From NCBI GenBank assembly GCA_963930775.1, contig OZ005693.1, forward strand, positions 7,562,006 through 7,626,005: 64,000 bases of DNA. Reading direction: 5' to 3'. The notes below the pieces were generated by a model. It saw only the letters and a program-made list of their open reading frames with translations, was not told the DNA's origin and did no database searches. Origin of the DNA: Cliona cf. orientalis. Lineage: Eukaryota > Porifera > Demospongiae > Clionaida > Clionaidae. A program made the position numbers and the translations under genes. Of the stretch, positions 12,901 through 27,900 are shown in pieces. Positions within the stretch are counted from its first letter, which is position 1, and every line of letters begins with the position of its first letter.

Positions 12901-15900
12901 AAGACTGAAGTATACTGAGCATTACATGTGCATTATTGCAACACCTACTCACTTGGGTTCAAGCAGTGTAATGCCATGCATGCATGCATACAAGCTTAGC
13001 TAGCCAGAGAGTCAAAGGGTACCACAAAAATGCATGCACATGACAATTGGCAGCTAAGCATACATACCCTTAGAGTTGAAAAGAATCCACTTCCATCCCA
13101 CGATTGCCGAAAGCGCAATCTATAGGTGAGTGCAGTCCGGGGGCCCACCCAGACTAACTGAGTGAGGAAGGAGCGGCTGTGACCAGGATTGACTATTTTT
13201 GCAACCGTGCCTAAAGAACGCACGCTGAGGGTTAACAGACATACATACGGTATATAGCGTAATGCACAACGTGCTATTTATGCGTAAAGTCGTGCTATCG
13301 CTGGCTAGGGCAAAATCAAGAAGCTTAGAATTGGCAAAATTAATGATGTCAAACTGGCAAATAAAGTGTTTTTGGAGAAATCCACACAAATTATGCCTTT
13401 GGAACACCATAAGGAACCTTATATGGACTTGCAAACAAAGTATGTACAGTACAAACAGATGCATATTATGCCTAGAGTGTGAGATCTGGCAATTTTTGTG
13501 CCAATGATAATTACGACAACAAACAGACAAACCAATTGCTTTACCCCTTGCGCATGCACACAGAGCAACCATATACCTTCACACTGTTGAAAATTGGACC
13601 TATTGAGATGATATCCAACCTGGCAGCCACATTCAAAGGACGTCATTCCATTCACATCAATCAATAGTTGTTCACATTTCATTCTATCATCTGCGTACAC
13701 AGAGACTAACTTCAAATCAATCACAGTATAATAATTATTAGTTTACCAAAGCAATTGACTCCATCTCCAAAAAAACCACCAGTGATGTTGCATGAGCAGT
13801 TAAAGCTTCCGTGGGTATTATTACAGGTAGCATTTACGTGGCAGTTATGTATACCAAGCAGACACTCATCCAGATCTGAAGATAGTAACAATAAAAAACA
13901 TTCTTTTATGCATCATGACGTCGTATTAGGGCTGGAGTGCCACATAGCAGATATTGGCACAGTAAAGATGTAAGCATGAGGGATGCAGGCCAATGTCTGC
14001 AGTCTGGCACGAGAGAAGCCCATGAAATAACTGCATATACAACTACCAGAGGACCTCTTTGAATGCTGCATGCTCCAAAGAGACACTAGATTTATCTGAT
14101 AAGGCTATTGCATGGCAAATTTTCACAGCCGTGCACTACAAATAATGGGCTGCTTGATTTTAAGGACATGCAGAAAGCAAGACCAAGACGGAGTTGCTTG
14201 ACATAATTTTACCATGAGAGCTGCTTATAAACTTTGATCTGTGCCATATTCAGCATGACCTGTGTCAATACCTTAGGGTGATAATTATTTACTGATACAT
14301 TTTTCTGCAATTTAATTTGCAAGCACGTAAATTTTAGTATTCCATAGTGCATACAGCAATTGTTAGCAGGTACAAAATTTTGCGTTTTAGACCAATCCAC
14401 AGGAATATCAAACGTCAGTACCTGCAAAAATAGCCACCCTAAGGTATCTTGATCTATGCCAGTATATATCGCATAGATCGTCATAGTGGCACCAGGAGCA
14501 AATGAGCCGTCCTTTGGGCGGTGCCCATCGGGTGGCTCATATTATATGCTTCTGACAGCACCTATGATGTTATATGATTTCATGCAATAAACCTACTATT
14601 GACAACATACCAGCACATATCCGTTTCTCAGCATCATAAAAGAAACCAACAGGACAGGAGCAATGATAAGATCCCATTGTGTTAACACATTTTCCGCTAC
14701 ACAAACCTTGTGAGCATTCATCAATATCTAACGTAATACAAAAGAGTAAGTTGCTTATTATACCTAAACAAACAATAATTATAAGAACAAAACTTAATAG
14801 TTTTTTTGGGGGGAGGGGGTCTGAGTGAGTCCCAATGCCCAAGAAACTGCAATGCTAAACTTACAAATAACAAAAACTACAGCCCCGTCTCAGTCTGACC
14901 ATTATTAACTTGGTTGATAATTAAACTTAATGCATGTGATGTCATAAATTTAGAACTAGCATACCACTGCATACAGATGTATCTCCTTCCGTTTCATTCT
15001 TGTATCCTGGTAGACAGCCACACTTAACCTCAACATCAGAATTTTCATTAAAGCACATACAGCGGCGACCTTGCTCATCACATGCATCACCAGAAATCAT
15101 ATTTTCATTATCTATGAAGATTTAAATAAAAGTTATTATTCCTTTTATCATTATAAGTGATTGGGATACTTACTTATGCAAATATATCCATTGCCAAAAT
15201 GGCCATCAGTACAGACACATTCAAACATTCCAGGTTTGTTGGTGCAATTGGCATTTACAGAACAGTTATCTTGCTTGTTTGCACACTCATCAATATCTAA
15301 GTGTGCGGTGAAGATCACATCATCAGTTGGGCATGCATATACACTGATTAGGACTAAATATAATATTACACCGGTAATAATATTATGTGCAAAATATGAA
15401 GCACAGAAGCGGTAGTGGTCAATATATTATGTTGCCAGAAGTTTTACACAAAATTAAAAGAAATCCACACAAAGTATGTGTTGAAAATGCCATAAGAAGC
15501 CTAATGGCACCTTGTGTAAGTAGCAGTTTACTTGCATGGTAACAGACAGATACATAGAGAACAATTACTGCAAACCCTTGTGCATTCCTAGGATTAACGA
15601 TTATCTTCTCACTGCCAAAGTTTTAATGTTACCACCAAAAATTTTAATGTTAAAGTATTACGTATGTGTATCTACGTACCTTCACAGAGGAATCCATTTC
15701 CCATAAATCCGTCCGCACAACTTGTACATTCAACTGTAGCACTTTCTGATGTATTTGTAACTTTACAAAGACCATACTCACTGCAGTTTCCTTTATCAGG
15801 GACATCTTCGGAGTTGCATTGTACCGCAAACGTATCAACTGCAATAGTTGAAGGACTGAGAACCATAGTGGGCTAACCCACAAATGTTGAATTAGCCACC

Positions 15901-18900
15901 CCCCCCCCCCCCCCCCGAATCCTGATTTAAAATGTGTCTCATGAGCAGCAGAAAATTCACATTTCTAAAAATTTCAGTAACTTGGTAGAGTAAAATTTAT
16001 GGTTTTTAGTCCAATTTGGGCTTTTTAGACAATTCCCCACATTTAAGTTGAGGTTAGCCCACTATCATGGTTCTCGGTCCTTCAATTGTAATAATGTGTG
16101 TACGTATAGTAGGAATCAAATAAAAGTTATGTAGCATACCATATAGCGGGTAATTTTCGTGGGGGAGGAGGGGCTAATTTTCGTTATTTTCGGGACTGCT
16201 CCAACAGTCACGAAATTTAGCACCCCACAAAAAGTTGCCGTGAGTGTGCATGTGATCGTGGTCAAACACATGGCATATGTCTGAGTGTCTTCGACCATCC
16301 AATACAGTATGAAACTAGTAAATTTCCGTTTCTATCACTTCGATGATAGTCAGTTAGGTTTGCTCAATGATGTCTAACGGGACGTGGTAAGTGCAATCGA
16401 TCATCAAGAGCCACGAAATCTAGAATCACGAAAATTGATTCTGGAGGCTCATGAACTTGAATAATAATTATTAATTTTATGTCCCCAAAAATTGCCCACT
16501 ATACAGTATGCATAGGTCGGAAGCCTAAGCAGCGTACTAATGCAGCAGAACAAATGTAGCAGCTATGTACACACGTCATACTGAAATATAAGATAGTGGC
16601 ACATACCTAGCTTAGTAATTTAAATTATACTGATTGGCAATCAGGTACATGCACACTGTGCTTACCATCATTATCCATAATAGTTACTATAGCTTGAAAT
16701 GATGTGACTTGAGCAATATCTTCTGATCCTTGAGAAATGCTAAGCGAACAATAGAATATTTCACTTCCTTCAAGTGTTAGATCTTCATTAATTGTCACAC
16801 AAATATCTTTTTTGCTTTCATTTGGTAGGAGGGTTATTGTAGTGTCCACGACAGTGAAGTCACGACCACCTATGAAACCATGATTGATAATGATCTTTGC
16901 ATGGTCTTAATAATTTTATTAGTGTGCACTAAATTAGTAATTAGCCTCTCTGAATCATACACACATAAAAAACTGGGGTGCTACAGCAACACTCCACCTG
17001 TACGTATACTATAAACATTAATTAGTAGGGTCCAGCTGTGACACCATCTTAAACCCCATTTACCTGATATGGTACCAACCCACTTAAACTGAACCAGATT
17101 AAACAGTGTTTACACGCACATGCTTAACTCGAGATAAGATATAGCAAACTACTATGCAGTAACCCACTTCTAATTCACATTAGGATGTGGGTTACAACCC
17201 GGGTTAACTAAATCAGTTGCAAGTGGATTAGCGTGTTTACACATACTGCATTTATGTTAATAGAACGCAAGCTAAAAAAAATTACGGCTTTAAATTTCTC
17301 TCGATTTTCTGGTTGTCACACGCTCCATTAAGAAACACTATGAAAAATCCTAGAATGTGAATTTCTTGTGCTAATTAGATCATGCATTTTATTAGCATAA
17401 GCACGGTAATTAAAGTGGATTCTAAACCAAGTTAAGCATTACGTGCTATAGAGTACAAAATCTGCTACTGCATACCAATATTATGCTCAAAAGGTAATCA
17501 CACCCCCAATATTCAAACCTTGAACTTTTTTTTCAAAGCCAATTGCATTCCAATGTAATTTTTGCATCAGCCAGTACACATTACAAACTGCTTCACAATA
17601 ATATTATATATGTCCAACACCATGAGCACCCCCTATTTATACTGCTGAGCCCCCTTGGTGGGGTACTGTTAAGGTTAGCACCATAGATTCTTGCTGATCT
17701 TACAATCAGTGCATGCACATAAGAAACTGCATCTACTGTATTCCACTACGTAATAGCTTCTAGAAATCATCCATGATATGGGAATGTTACCTATGATTAA
17801 ATTGATAATTTTATACCTTCTCGGACACTGAAATCTCCAGAAATACAATGAATACAATACTATGACGTATACTGACCTTGAGCCGTACCATCCATTGTCA
17901 AGAAACGGACATTAATATTATCGGTCAGAGTCGGAGGATTATTGAACTTGCAAATTGTCAAGCAAGCGGATGCATTTACAGATTCAGTAAAATTGTATCT
18001 CTTGTTCTCAAATCCAATGTTAATAACTATTAGAAAGTAAAAATATTATAATTATAATGATAAGCACATAGTTACTTTATTAACCCTCGCCGCAAAGCGT
18101 AGGCGGAGGGTTACTGCAATCGTTTGGCGATTTTTGTCCGTCCGTCCGTCCGTTTGTCCGTCCGTCCGTCCGTCTGTTTGTCCGTCCGTATGGTAAGGGT
18201 CGTTTGAGAGAAAGTACGCATCTGAGGATTACCAGGCATCAAGGAAGAGTGGTCACGTTAAGTCCTGCCCAGTGGTATAATAGTGTGCAGCTGTGGTTGC
18301 CATTCTGTACCTTGCTGGTCAGTTGTCAATGCAGTGACAGTGTAAACAGGCAGAGGCTCTCAAGTGCATAATTGAGTTTAAGTAGTCACAGAGGCGTTCA
18401 GTTATTATAGTGACATATAGGCAGGTGCCTTCCCCCTAGCCTATATCATGCACTGACTCTGAAGAAAACTGGAGTACCCGGTTCAGGTGCAGGGTATTGA
18501 ACTAGATACATACTACCATTGGTAGTATGATGTGTTTAGTTCAATACTCCTTATCTTATGCACTGAGATATGCTAGTTACTATAGATCTACATGTGCATG
18601 AGTCATGCATGCGTGTAGCGGTGAGGGTTTTGCACTCCTGTGCATTCATTATAATTGAATACTAAAGCTATATACTAATGAGTCCTAATAATTTAGAGGC
18701 TTTGTACAAACTCGTCTTCATAGCTTCTCAGAGAATACCATGCTTATTGAGTACACTGGTTCCAAGAAGTGATTTATGTAGCTACATAGAAAGTCCATAA
18801 GAGTTATCAGTGGTATATATATCTAGCATGGAGTTTAAGGAGTGTGGAATACTCAACTTATCTCTGGTACAACAGTAGTTCAGTGAAAATATTATCGATA

Positions 18901-21900
18901 ACTGGCACCTGCTGCTGCCAGTAATAAACTGTCTTGTTGGCCTCTAAAATTCACTCCCTAAAGGCGATTTCTCATTGCCACTTGGCCTAAAACAACCAGC
19001 CAGCTATCCTCATGACAATGTTAATGAGAGAGGTGGTGAACATGTTTGGGAGCATGGCTAAAAATTTTGCGCATACACTTCGCGCCTGATTGACCTAGCA
19101 CCTACATTCTAATACACCACTGGTGATGATTATACTATAGATAAGTGTGGGAGCTGCACACAAAAGGGTCTCCAGCCATTTTTAATTTCTTTACTAATGA
19201 GCTATAAGAATGCTAACGGCTGGCAGCTGACTATAATATTATACTAAATAATTCAGCAGTTCAAAAATTGTATTTGACAATGGTCAAATCAATTCCGGTG
19301 CAATATTATATTATACCTTGCATGGTTTGTCATAGCTAACTATTGATGTGATAGACCATATTTCTCATGCCACATGCAAGTGGTTATTTCTTACGATCAT
19401 CGTTCATTATCACCACAGTAGCCATCGGCATATCAACGATAATGTTGGCATCACTAGTATACATCACACTCATCATCACATAAAATTCTTCATCTGCTTC
19501 AAACATATCGTCATCTAATATAGTCACCGTGACATTCTGCCTCTGAACTCCAAAAGAAAAGTTAAGATACACATTGCTGATATTCACATAATCTTGTAGA
19601 GCTGTACAGAGGAGGTGATATGCCATGGAAATTGTTCACAATGAATTAATTTATTTTACCAACTGCAGAGCCATCCATTGTACTGATGGAAAATACAGCC
19701 TCTCCTGCAATCTGATCAGAATCTGGTTGTTGAACTCTGACTCCAAGCATATACTGCCTTGTAGCTTCAATGACCATGAACATAGACTGCTCAAATCCAA
19801 CTATAAAAACTGAATATTATTATGGAGAGTAACAGTGTACATCTTGTGAAAGTCTTGTAGGTGACTATGATACTCGCTCAATCAGACGCTGTGGCTACTA
19901 CTTTCAATTGACTGTGACGTCTATTCGAGAGCAGCATTTATTGAGTTCATGCAGATTCGTAAACAGCTCAAATAGTACCATTAGCAATTATGTGAAAATT
20001 GCTCTTCATGCAACACTTACCATCATTGTCAACAATATTTACTATAGCAGTTGGAGCAAAGAAATCCGAATTTGATATGTTTCCACCAGAAATGATATGC
20101 ACTGAGAAATGCTCTCCACCTTCTGCCAGATTGTCATCAGTAATATTAATAGAAATTGCTACAGTTGGTCCATCTGTGAATATGATAGGCTCTGCATTTG
20201 CTTGAGTGATTCCCGAGAAATCTGATTGTGCTATCAAAAGGAATAAGTTAAGAATACAGAGAATCCATTGGAGATATATATGGAGGCATACACCCCTCTG
20301 ATAATATCATTTAAAGCCTACTGCGTGGGTGGATCAGTGTCACGCACTTCTGCTATACATCGTAAGCTGACCAAGGCGAGGACAATACTCATATCCCCCA
20401 GGATGTGGGTAGGGCAATGCAAGTATTGCCCGGCCACTCTTGCGCCATGAGCTTCGCCATAAAAGCTATATATATCCAAAGCAATGTCTACGTATGTATG
20501 AACAAATTAGATGGGTGTTATGAATATTAAGTTTTTGGCTGTGCATATTGACTAGCAATTTAATCGCTAGTTTTGTAAGAGGACTTACACTGCAAGTAGC
20601 TACTGCCACTGCAACGCACATATGTCATAAATAGCGATTGTAGCTAGCTTGTAAATACAACCTGTATCTCTACCACCCACTACAAAAATTTAATGATTGT
20701 ACAAAGCCCAGTAAGCCTGATGCTGTCTGTTTCAGCTACGCACACTACCCATTTACATCTAGATCCTCCAGGCCATACAAGCCAATGTTTTTGCTTACCT
20801 TAGAAATAAAAATGAGCAACAAAGAGCTGAATATTTAATCAAGAAATTGCTGCAGATGATCGATAGTAGGAACCAACGTGATGCGTTGCTTTAGTAATAC
20901 AGATGCGTTTCCATATAGAAGCCTTAAAATAGTTATGCGATGCCCCCGCTCGGGCCACATGGGATTTATTGTCTTCGCCCTCAGGCTCAGACAATAAATC
21001 TCATACAGCCCTCGTGGGCATGGTATAACCATTACGTATGCTGTTTAACTGTAACATATAGCACAAGAAACACTTAAAGTAGTGCACGTTCACATGCATG
21101 AGCAATCCCAACCATTACCATCACTTCTTTAATTGTATGTCTTACTATACCTCCACTACTGGTAGCAGTTCCATCTGTAGTATAGAAGAGAGCACCCCCA
21201 GCACTAACCAGATCTCGAACATTTGTTACGATGAAAAGCGTTGCTATCCCAGTATCCTCGTTGAAGTCATAAACAGCTGGGTTAAAACCAATCTGTGGAG
21301 CTATAATATTATTCAGAAACCAGGTTACTAATTCATAGTGATTGATTAATTTTAAAATGTTTCAGATTATCATGCTCTTACATTATGCATAGTTATAAAC
21401 TGTTATTGCTAGTGCCACGTGCACTCATGCAGGTAGTTCTTGGTCTGAGTGTACCTAAAGTACTACAATACTTGGGTTGAAAAGCCATCCTTAATAATTA
21501 TTGTAGATCTACTTCCAATAGTAATGTGCCAAAAGTACCCTTATCTTGTAAGGCTTCACAACAAATTTAACTTCACCTTGCATACACATCCCAAATATTT
21601 AGCTTTGATGTACCAGTATTAGTATTACGAGGCACTACTATGATAGTGTAAAACCTTCATTGCAGTGATGAGTTAACTAGAGCTCTCTCGAGCACAAAAC
21701 CCTCGGTGCGTTGCATGACATTAGCTAGCTAGGGCTAAGGACAAGGCTAATGCATTATGTTATGCTTGCACAACAGTGTTGTTCAAGATTCAACAACACA
21801 CAGCAATTAATGACAACCCTGGTGTGTTGTATTGAGCACCACATGTACACTGTGGTGCTGGCTATTGCATGTCCAATCATAGAGTCGGTATAGATCCTAT

Positions 21901-24900
21901 AAGTAGGAATGGCACGGACACTCCTATTATATATAATACATTACAAACACCCAAATATCTCAAAATAAGTAATTTTGTGAAAATTTTAAAGTGTCAAAGT
22001 CAGAATCTCCAGCAGAATTAATTATCTATCTTTCGAGACCAAGATCATTCATCAAAACAATTGTACATGCCAGAACCAGATGTTCAAAAATAGCCATTTG
22101 TCAATCTTTCTTTCTTTCTAGTTTCTTGGGCTAGCTCAAAACTGCCTCCACCTCACATCTTAGTTTGAGCATAAATCCATTCCATTTTGTAGCGTGCAGT
22201 GCAGTGGCACGCTACATGTAGTTTGGTGCTATCTTGACAGTTACGTAATAGTGGGTGTGTACGGCACATTGATAATTGGGTGTGTCTGATACGCCATTTT
22301 GCGCATGCTCAGAATGTGTTGCCATGGTGAAGTCATGTGACAGTGCAGTGCCGTTGGCCCTGCATGGGCGCCTGGGCTACTAAACTAGCGCGTGCAGCGC
22401 TAATGCTCCGCTGGATAGATCATGGATATGAAGATGCAAAGCTAGAGGAGCGGTAAGGCGCTAGGCATAGACAAGCTACTCGCTAGTGCGTGTAGCGCTA
22501 GTGCTTCGCTAGATCGATCATAATATAATAATATAGCCAATACAACACCGGCACTAAGAGCTGTAACGCACAGATCATAAAAAATGATGGTAGCTGCTGC
22601 CAACAGTAAAACTTAGAACTTGGTTTTTCTCCCTAAACAGAAGATTATCATTGCTACTTGGGCCACCTAAAGCAGCCTAGCATCTTTGTCAGCCTGCTTC
22701 ATCATAGGAACGCAAGTTAACGAGGGGCATGGCTACGAATTTTGCACGCACACGTGAACTTCGGCACCACCCATCTTCAATTTAATTACACTGGCCCATT
22801 GACAGTTGAATGAACAAACCACATGTAAGATAGAATTAAGCTGAGAGCAATAAAAAAATTAAGAACAGAAAAACAATTGAATAAAATTGAAGGATGAAGT
22901 AGGGATGGCAGGGTCCACAAGTACACAATCAAGATTTGTAGGGATAATCATATCCACTACACATCCCTACGCTTGCTTTTTGAGGGGTGCAAAAACAACA
23001 AGTAGTGTCACCCACATGCAAGTCAAGAGCACTTAACAAACAAGTTACCTTAGGGATAGGTTTAATAACGGGTACTATTAATTGCGAATTTTGCGATTTA
23101 TGTCAAAATCGCAATACTTAATATCCTCAAATATATAATATTTCCGAGCGAAGCGAAGTCTCTACTCGGACTCTGACAAAAAAGTATGGCTTCACCCATA
23201 TTCCTCGCGTTCTTGTAAAAAGTTGTTCTTGCTTGCCGTATCGAGTTGCTTTCCATCGCCAACTATCAGATTGCCAAGCATGGATTTCTATCTTCACAAG
23301 AACACAGAGCGGCTACAAGCCAGCAGATTTGCCGGAGTTTACCTATCTTATTCAAAAGTTCGCGTTGGCTTTATATCTTCGCCCATCGTCCCGATCACCT
23401 CTTGCTGCTTCTTTGTGCTCCTGATACACGTCAAACATGGATTTCTATTCTCTGAAAACTAAATACCACCAACGCTCTGCCAGTTTTGGTGAACTATACT
23501 CCCTCGATGGCTCTAATGTGCGACCCACAAAAAATGATCGCCCGTTGTTGAATCGTGGTTGCTGACACTTTCACTAACATTCATAGATAGTAAACTACCT
23601 TGTCTACAATATAAACTGATTCCTAGCTTTAGATCTTCTACAAGTGCCGTTTAGTAAACACTTTTGTTGCACCTATGTATCGCAAGATTTGTTTACCTCA
23701 CATTGTGGTACTGAACTGTAGGGAGTTCCCCGTAAGCACATGGTTGCCATTGCACGTGCGCACTGCCTCCCTGAACTTCCCCTGCACGCAGTGTACTGCT
23801 AGTTTATAAACGTAATTTTGAAATTCAATTAATTAGAAACAAATACACATGGTCTATGTCAAGGTCAGAGTTCGAGTTCGTATCTTCTCCACAGTCCACA
23901 GTCTTCTGGCTACCATAGCCACGATTACGCCCTCCCCCCTCCCTGACTAGTAAATAGGGTCAATAAGCCAATAAAAACAGTAGCTACAGCTAGCAAACTA
24001 CCTATTTGTGCCTTACTTTGTCGTTTTTCTCGCACCAAACAACCAGAGAGAGAACTGATCGCGCGCCCACGTTGTATTCGATGGTCGGTAATGGTCGTCA
24101 TACGGCAATGTGCGTTCCGCCGTATAAGCCCCTCCCCACTTTTGCCCAATCCTAGCATGAAAAAGGGGGGCGTAATCGTGGTATTATCTTAACAGTACTA
24201 TTGTTGAAGAACATTAATGAGTGGGTGTGTTCGATTTTTTGCAATTCCACAGTTATTAGTACCAGCAAAATGTGAGGGGTACCCAAATCGCAAAATTAAG
24301 TACTCGTAATTAAGCCTGTCCTTAAGGTAGGTGCACGATAATTGAGAAAAGCAAGCATAAGGATGTGCAGTGGATGTGATTATCCCTACAAATCTTGTTT
24401 GTGTACTTTTTACCCTGCCATCCCCACTTCATCCTTCAATTATATTCTGTTGTTATCGCTACAAGTTGCTCATATATGGAGTCAAGCACTGCATGCATGC
24501 ATGCATACATGTACAAGCTTACAAGCTATCCAGCCTTAATAGTCTGGGTGGAGGGGCTGGCAACTACATATAGCTACAGTGTATACTAGTCCAGCCTATG
24601 GTGAGTGTAACCACTCCACAAGAATGCACAAAATTACATAATATGCATGCACATGTGCATATATGGTTGTTCAGCAGTTTTGTTACACACAAAGAAAGTG
24701 CAAGCCAAGAAGCGTTGTTGATAGTCTACCGTGATCAGTGATGACTCAGTCAAGTTATAAGAACTATCACTACTCCTACGTATACACACAAGTCTTCTTG
24801 AAGAGAAGCCATCGCTGTCTCCTTTGTCCATTGTGAGCTGGTCAAGAAGCTAAGAAGGCTGTGGTGGTCAGCAAATGTCGTCAGAACTTTTGAACAAAGC

Positions 24901-27900
24901 ATTTTCAACAAAATCCACACAATACATACGTTGAAATTAGCATAGAAAGCCTAATGATACTTGATTTTCAACGTATAAATGAGGTATGTAGCAGCTAGCT
25001 CGATTACAGATAGACAGACAGGCACACAGAACGACTACCGTAAGTGCATGCCTCTCTGTTAAGCTAGTGGTCCAGGGACTAAGAAGTCAGATATTGAGGC
25101 ATTACCTTGAATAGTGTGGAAGTAACCTACCGTCAGCACACTTGAAGCATATTGCGTAGGTAGTTAGCCATGGCTACAAATTATTGATCGTGCTATGTAT
25201 TATACTGAATATTTTGCAGGATAAAATTTTCGTGGCCAATGTCAGACTTGTAAAAACTGCAAAAATCTTCTATATCTCAAAAATATAAGGCTTTACCGTA
25301 TATTATGAACTTATTAGCAGAGTGTATGCATTATTACTATGTCATCAACAGAAATTACAATAAACAAAAACTTACTTCTGTCGTCATCAATAATAGTCAC
25401 ACGTCCCACAGCACTGGGATAAAAAATACCATTCCTGCCATTGCTTCCTTCATTCAATGTCAGCACCAGCTCAAAATACTCAGCAGGCTCTGGAATACCA
25501 TCATCAACGATTCTAACTTGAAACACAGGATCATCATCAGTTGCAGTGGGAATGTATCTTGGATCAACCTGATCTGCCATCCATCTGATACGAAACTCCG
25601 ATATTTCAATATAATCAGACCCATCTATAGAAAAATTAATAGGTCGTTTAAGAGTATTGTTTCTCAGATCTAGGGTTTTTGGATGCTATACATAATATAG
25701 GCTCTTTTCATTAAGTGGGCATGTTTAGTTAAATTTTCATCATGTTTCCACCTGATGTCATAGCTGCCTGCTTATGTCTCAGTCCATCTATACTCTTGTA
25801 TGGGCATAATATTTTATAGAGTGAAAAATTCCCAACTTCTTGAAGTAGTTAGCTATGTGCCTATAAAGTCCGTTGAGCCAACTGGCACACTCGTCAACAC
25901 AAAGCTAAGGGAAGGACTTAACATGACCACTATTCCTTTATGCCAGATATAACTCAAATGCACAGGGGCGTAGCTTAGTTGTTTCCTTGTTGCCCGGAAA
26001 CCCCCCTGGCAGTCAGATTCAGTATTATCTTAGTATGATTTAGCTATCAGGAAATCCCCTTGGTTTCCAGATTCTATGTGCAGGCATTAAAATCTCCTTA
26101 AACTTAGCCTAGATCTCCTCCTTTTGTGCTTTTCTCTGTCAAAATCTCGAGAATCTAGTAAAATCTTGCTGAAAATGGCGAATGTTAATTAGAGGGCGTG
26201 GTCTTTAAATTTTTCGCGCGCACTCCGCGCGCAACTGCTAGGATCTAGGAAACCCCCTCAGAAAATCCTGGCTACGCCCCTGATGCATACTTTCTCTCAG
26301 ATGACCCTTACCATTTAGCACAGGAGGGTACGATGGACAGACAAAAATTGCCAAACAATTGCAGTAACCTCTCTGCCTACACTTTGTGACGAGGGTTAAT
26401 TATTACATGTTGTATCCCACCTATGACGTAGATCAAAGCTACCGCCAGAGCAGTATACTGGATATTGCCCTGTGGCTAGGACAATACCATGATATTGCCC
26501 TGTGGTACAGCTGACTACTACATGTACAGGTACCTGGCCCAGTGGTCAGACTCAGACACCACACTTGGAGCACTATTACAACAGTGGGGATATACCAACC
26601 AGTTAACACACCCCTACTAGTGCTGTATGGAATAATGCACTTGTGCATAACCATGCACATATACAGCACAAGGGTGTGTGTTAACTATACATGTAACTAA
26701 TACGCTGCATATGGCCACTTGTTAAGCTCCCTACCAGAGGCTCTACCGCCTCCTTCTCCACCCTAGTTTTGCCCTCGCTATTGCTAGTCACTCACTAAGT
26801 GCAAATGCATCTCGAGAATTAGCACGGACAGTTGTTCGTAAAGAGAGATCTCCACCTGTTCTATTAATAGGTATTTGAATAATACCAACACTCTCCAGAA
26901 CAGTCACATTAAAGATAGAAATTCGTGGTGCTGTATATATGAAGATCCATAAAATTAATATACATAATATTATTTACCATACCTCCTATAGCCTGCATTT
27001 CAAATCCTGCTGGATAAGCAAAAGAAGCCTCACGCACGAAGCCATACATACACAACATCATAGCAGCTCCTGGCATATTGTACGCCACTTCATGATCACC
27101 ATCAGGCAAACCAGAATAAGCACCATAGCCACAAATTTGTCCACCAGAACAGTAAATAGGATAATAACCACTATCAGGTATGAATGTTGTTTCATTGACT
27201 GTGAGTGCATTTCGTGAAATTATGGAGTTATCAAAAAACTGAAGAGGCAGAGCATAGCTGAAGTAACCAATAAAATTATTCCTAACTGGCTTAGGTACTG
27301 TGATAGTATAATCATTTGAATATTGGGATATGGGTGGTACAAGCAACATAAAGGGGTCTCCTTGAAAAGTGATTTCATCAAGAGAGTGACCCTTGCTATA
27401 CATCATGACAATAGCAGGCTTTGTTGTCTCTATGCAGCAGAAATCACGCCGATAACTAGGGGTAACACCATCAGGAGCATCACCGATTGTATCAAATTCC
27501 ACATGCTGGCTACTTTGAATGGTACCGGTCATCTGCAAACGTGGTGTTGCTTGTCCTTCAGTAGTGCATGTAACTGTCACTTGATTGTTATCTGTCACAG
27601 TTCCAATCCTATAGCGTTCTCCAGATTCTCTTACATCAAGGGGAACTGTAAAAAACTGTGTTCCCCAGGTTGCATCTGGTGGTATTTGCTCAACTAAGTG
27701 ATCACATGCTGTTTGACCAGTAGGCACTTGTCCACACTCATGTCCTACAAACACTGATATAGGCTTATCTGATTCAATAATTGTACCAGTTAAATCAAGG
27801 TCAGAATTGAATTGGGCAGTATTAAGACGATCAATTCTGACGGTAGCAGAGTCACCAACATTAACAAGTATTGGGACTGGTGAACCACTGAGATCAGGAT

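Noticed and set aside
26939..27697. Plus-strand ORFs of 92 and 124 codons
   Set aside because: They are antisense shadows of the IgGFc-binding exon on the minus strand.
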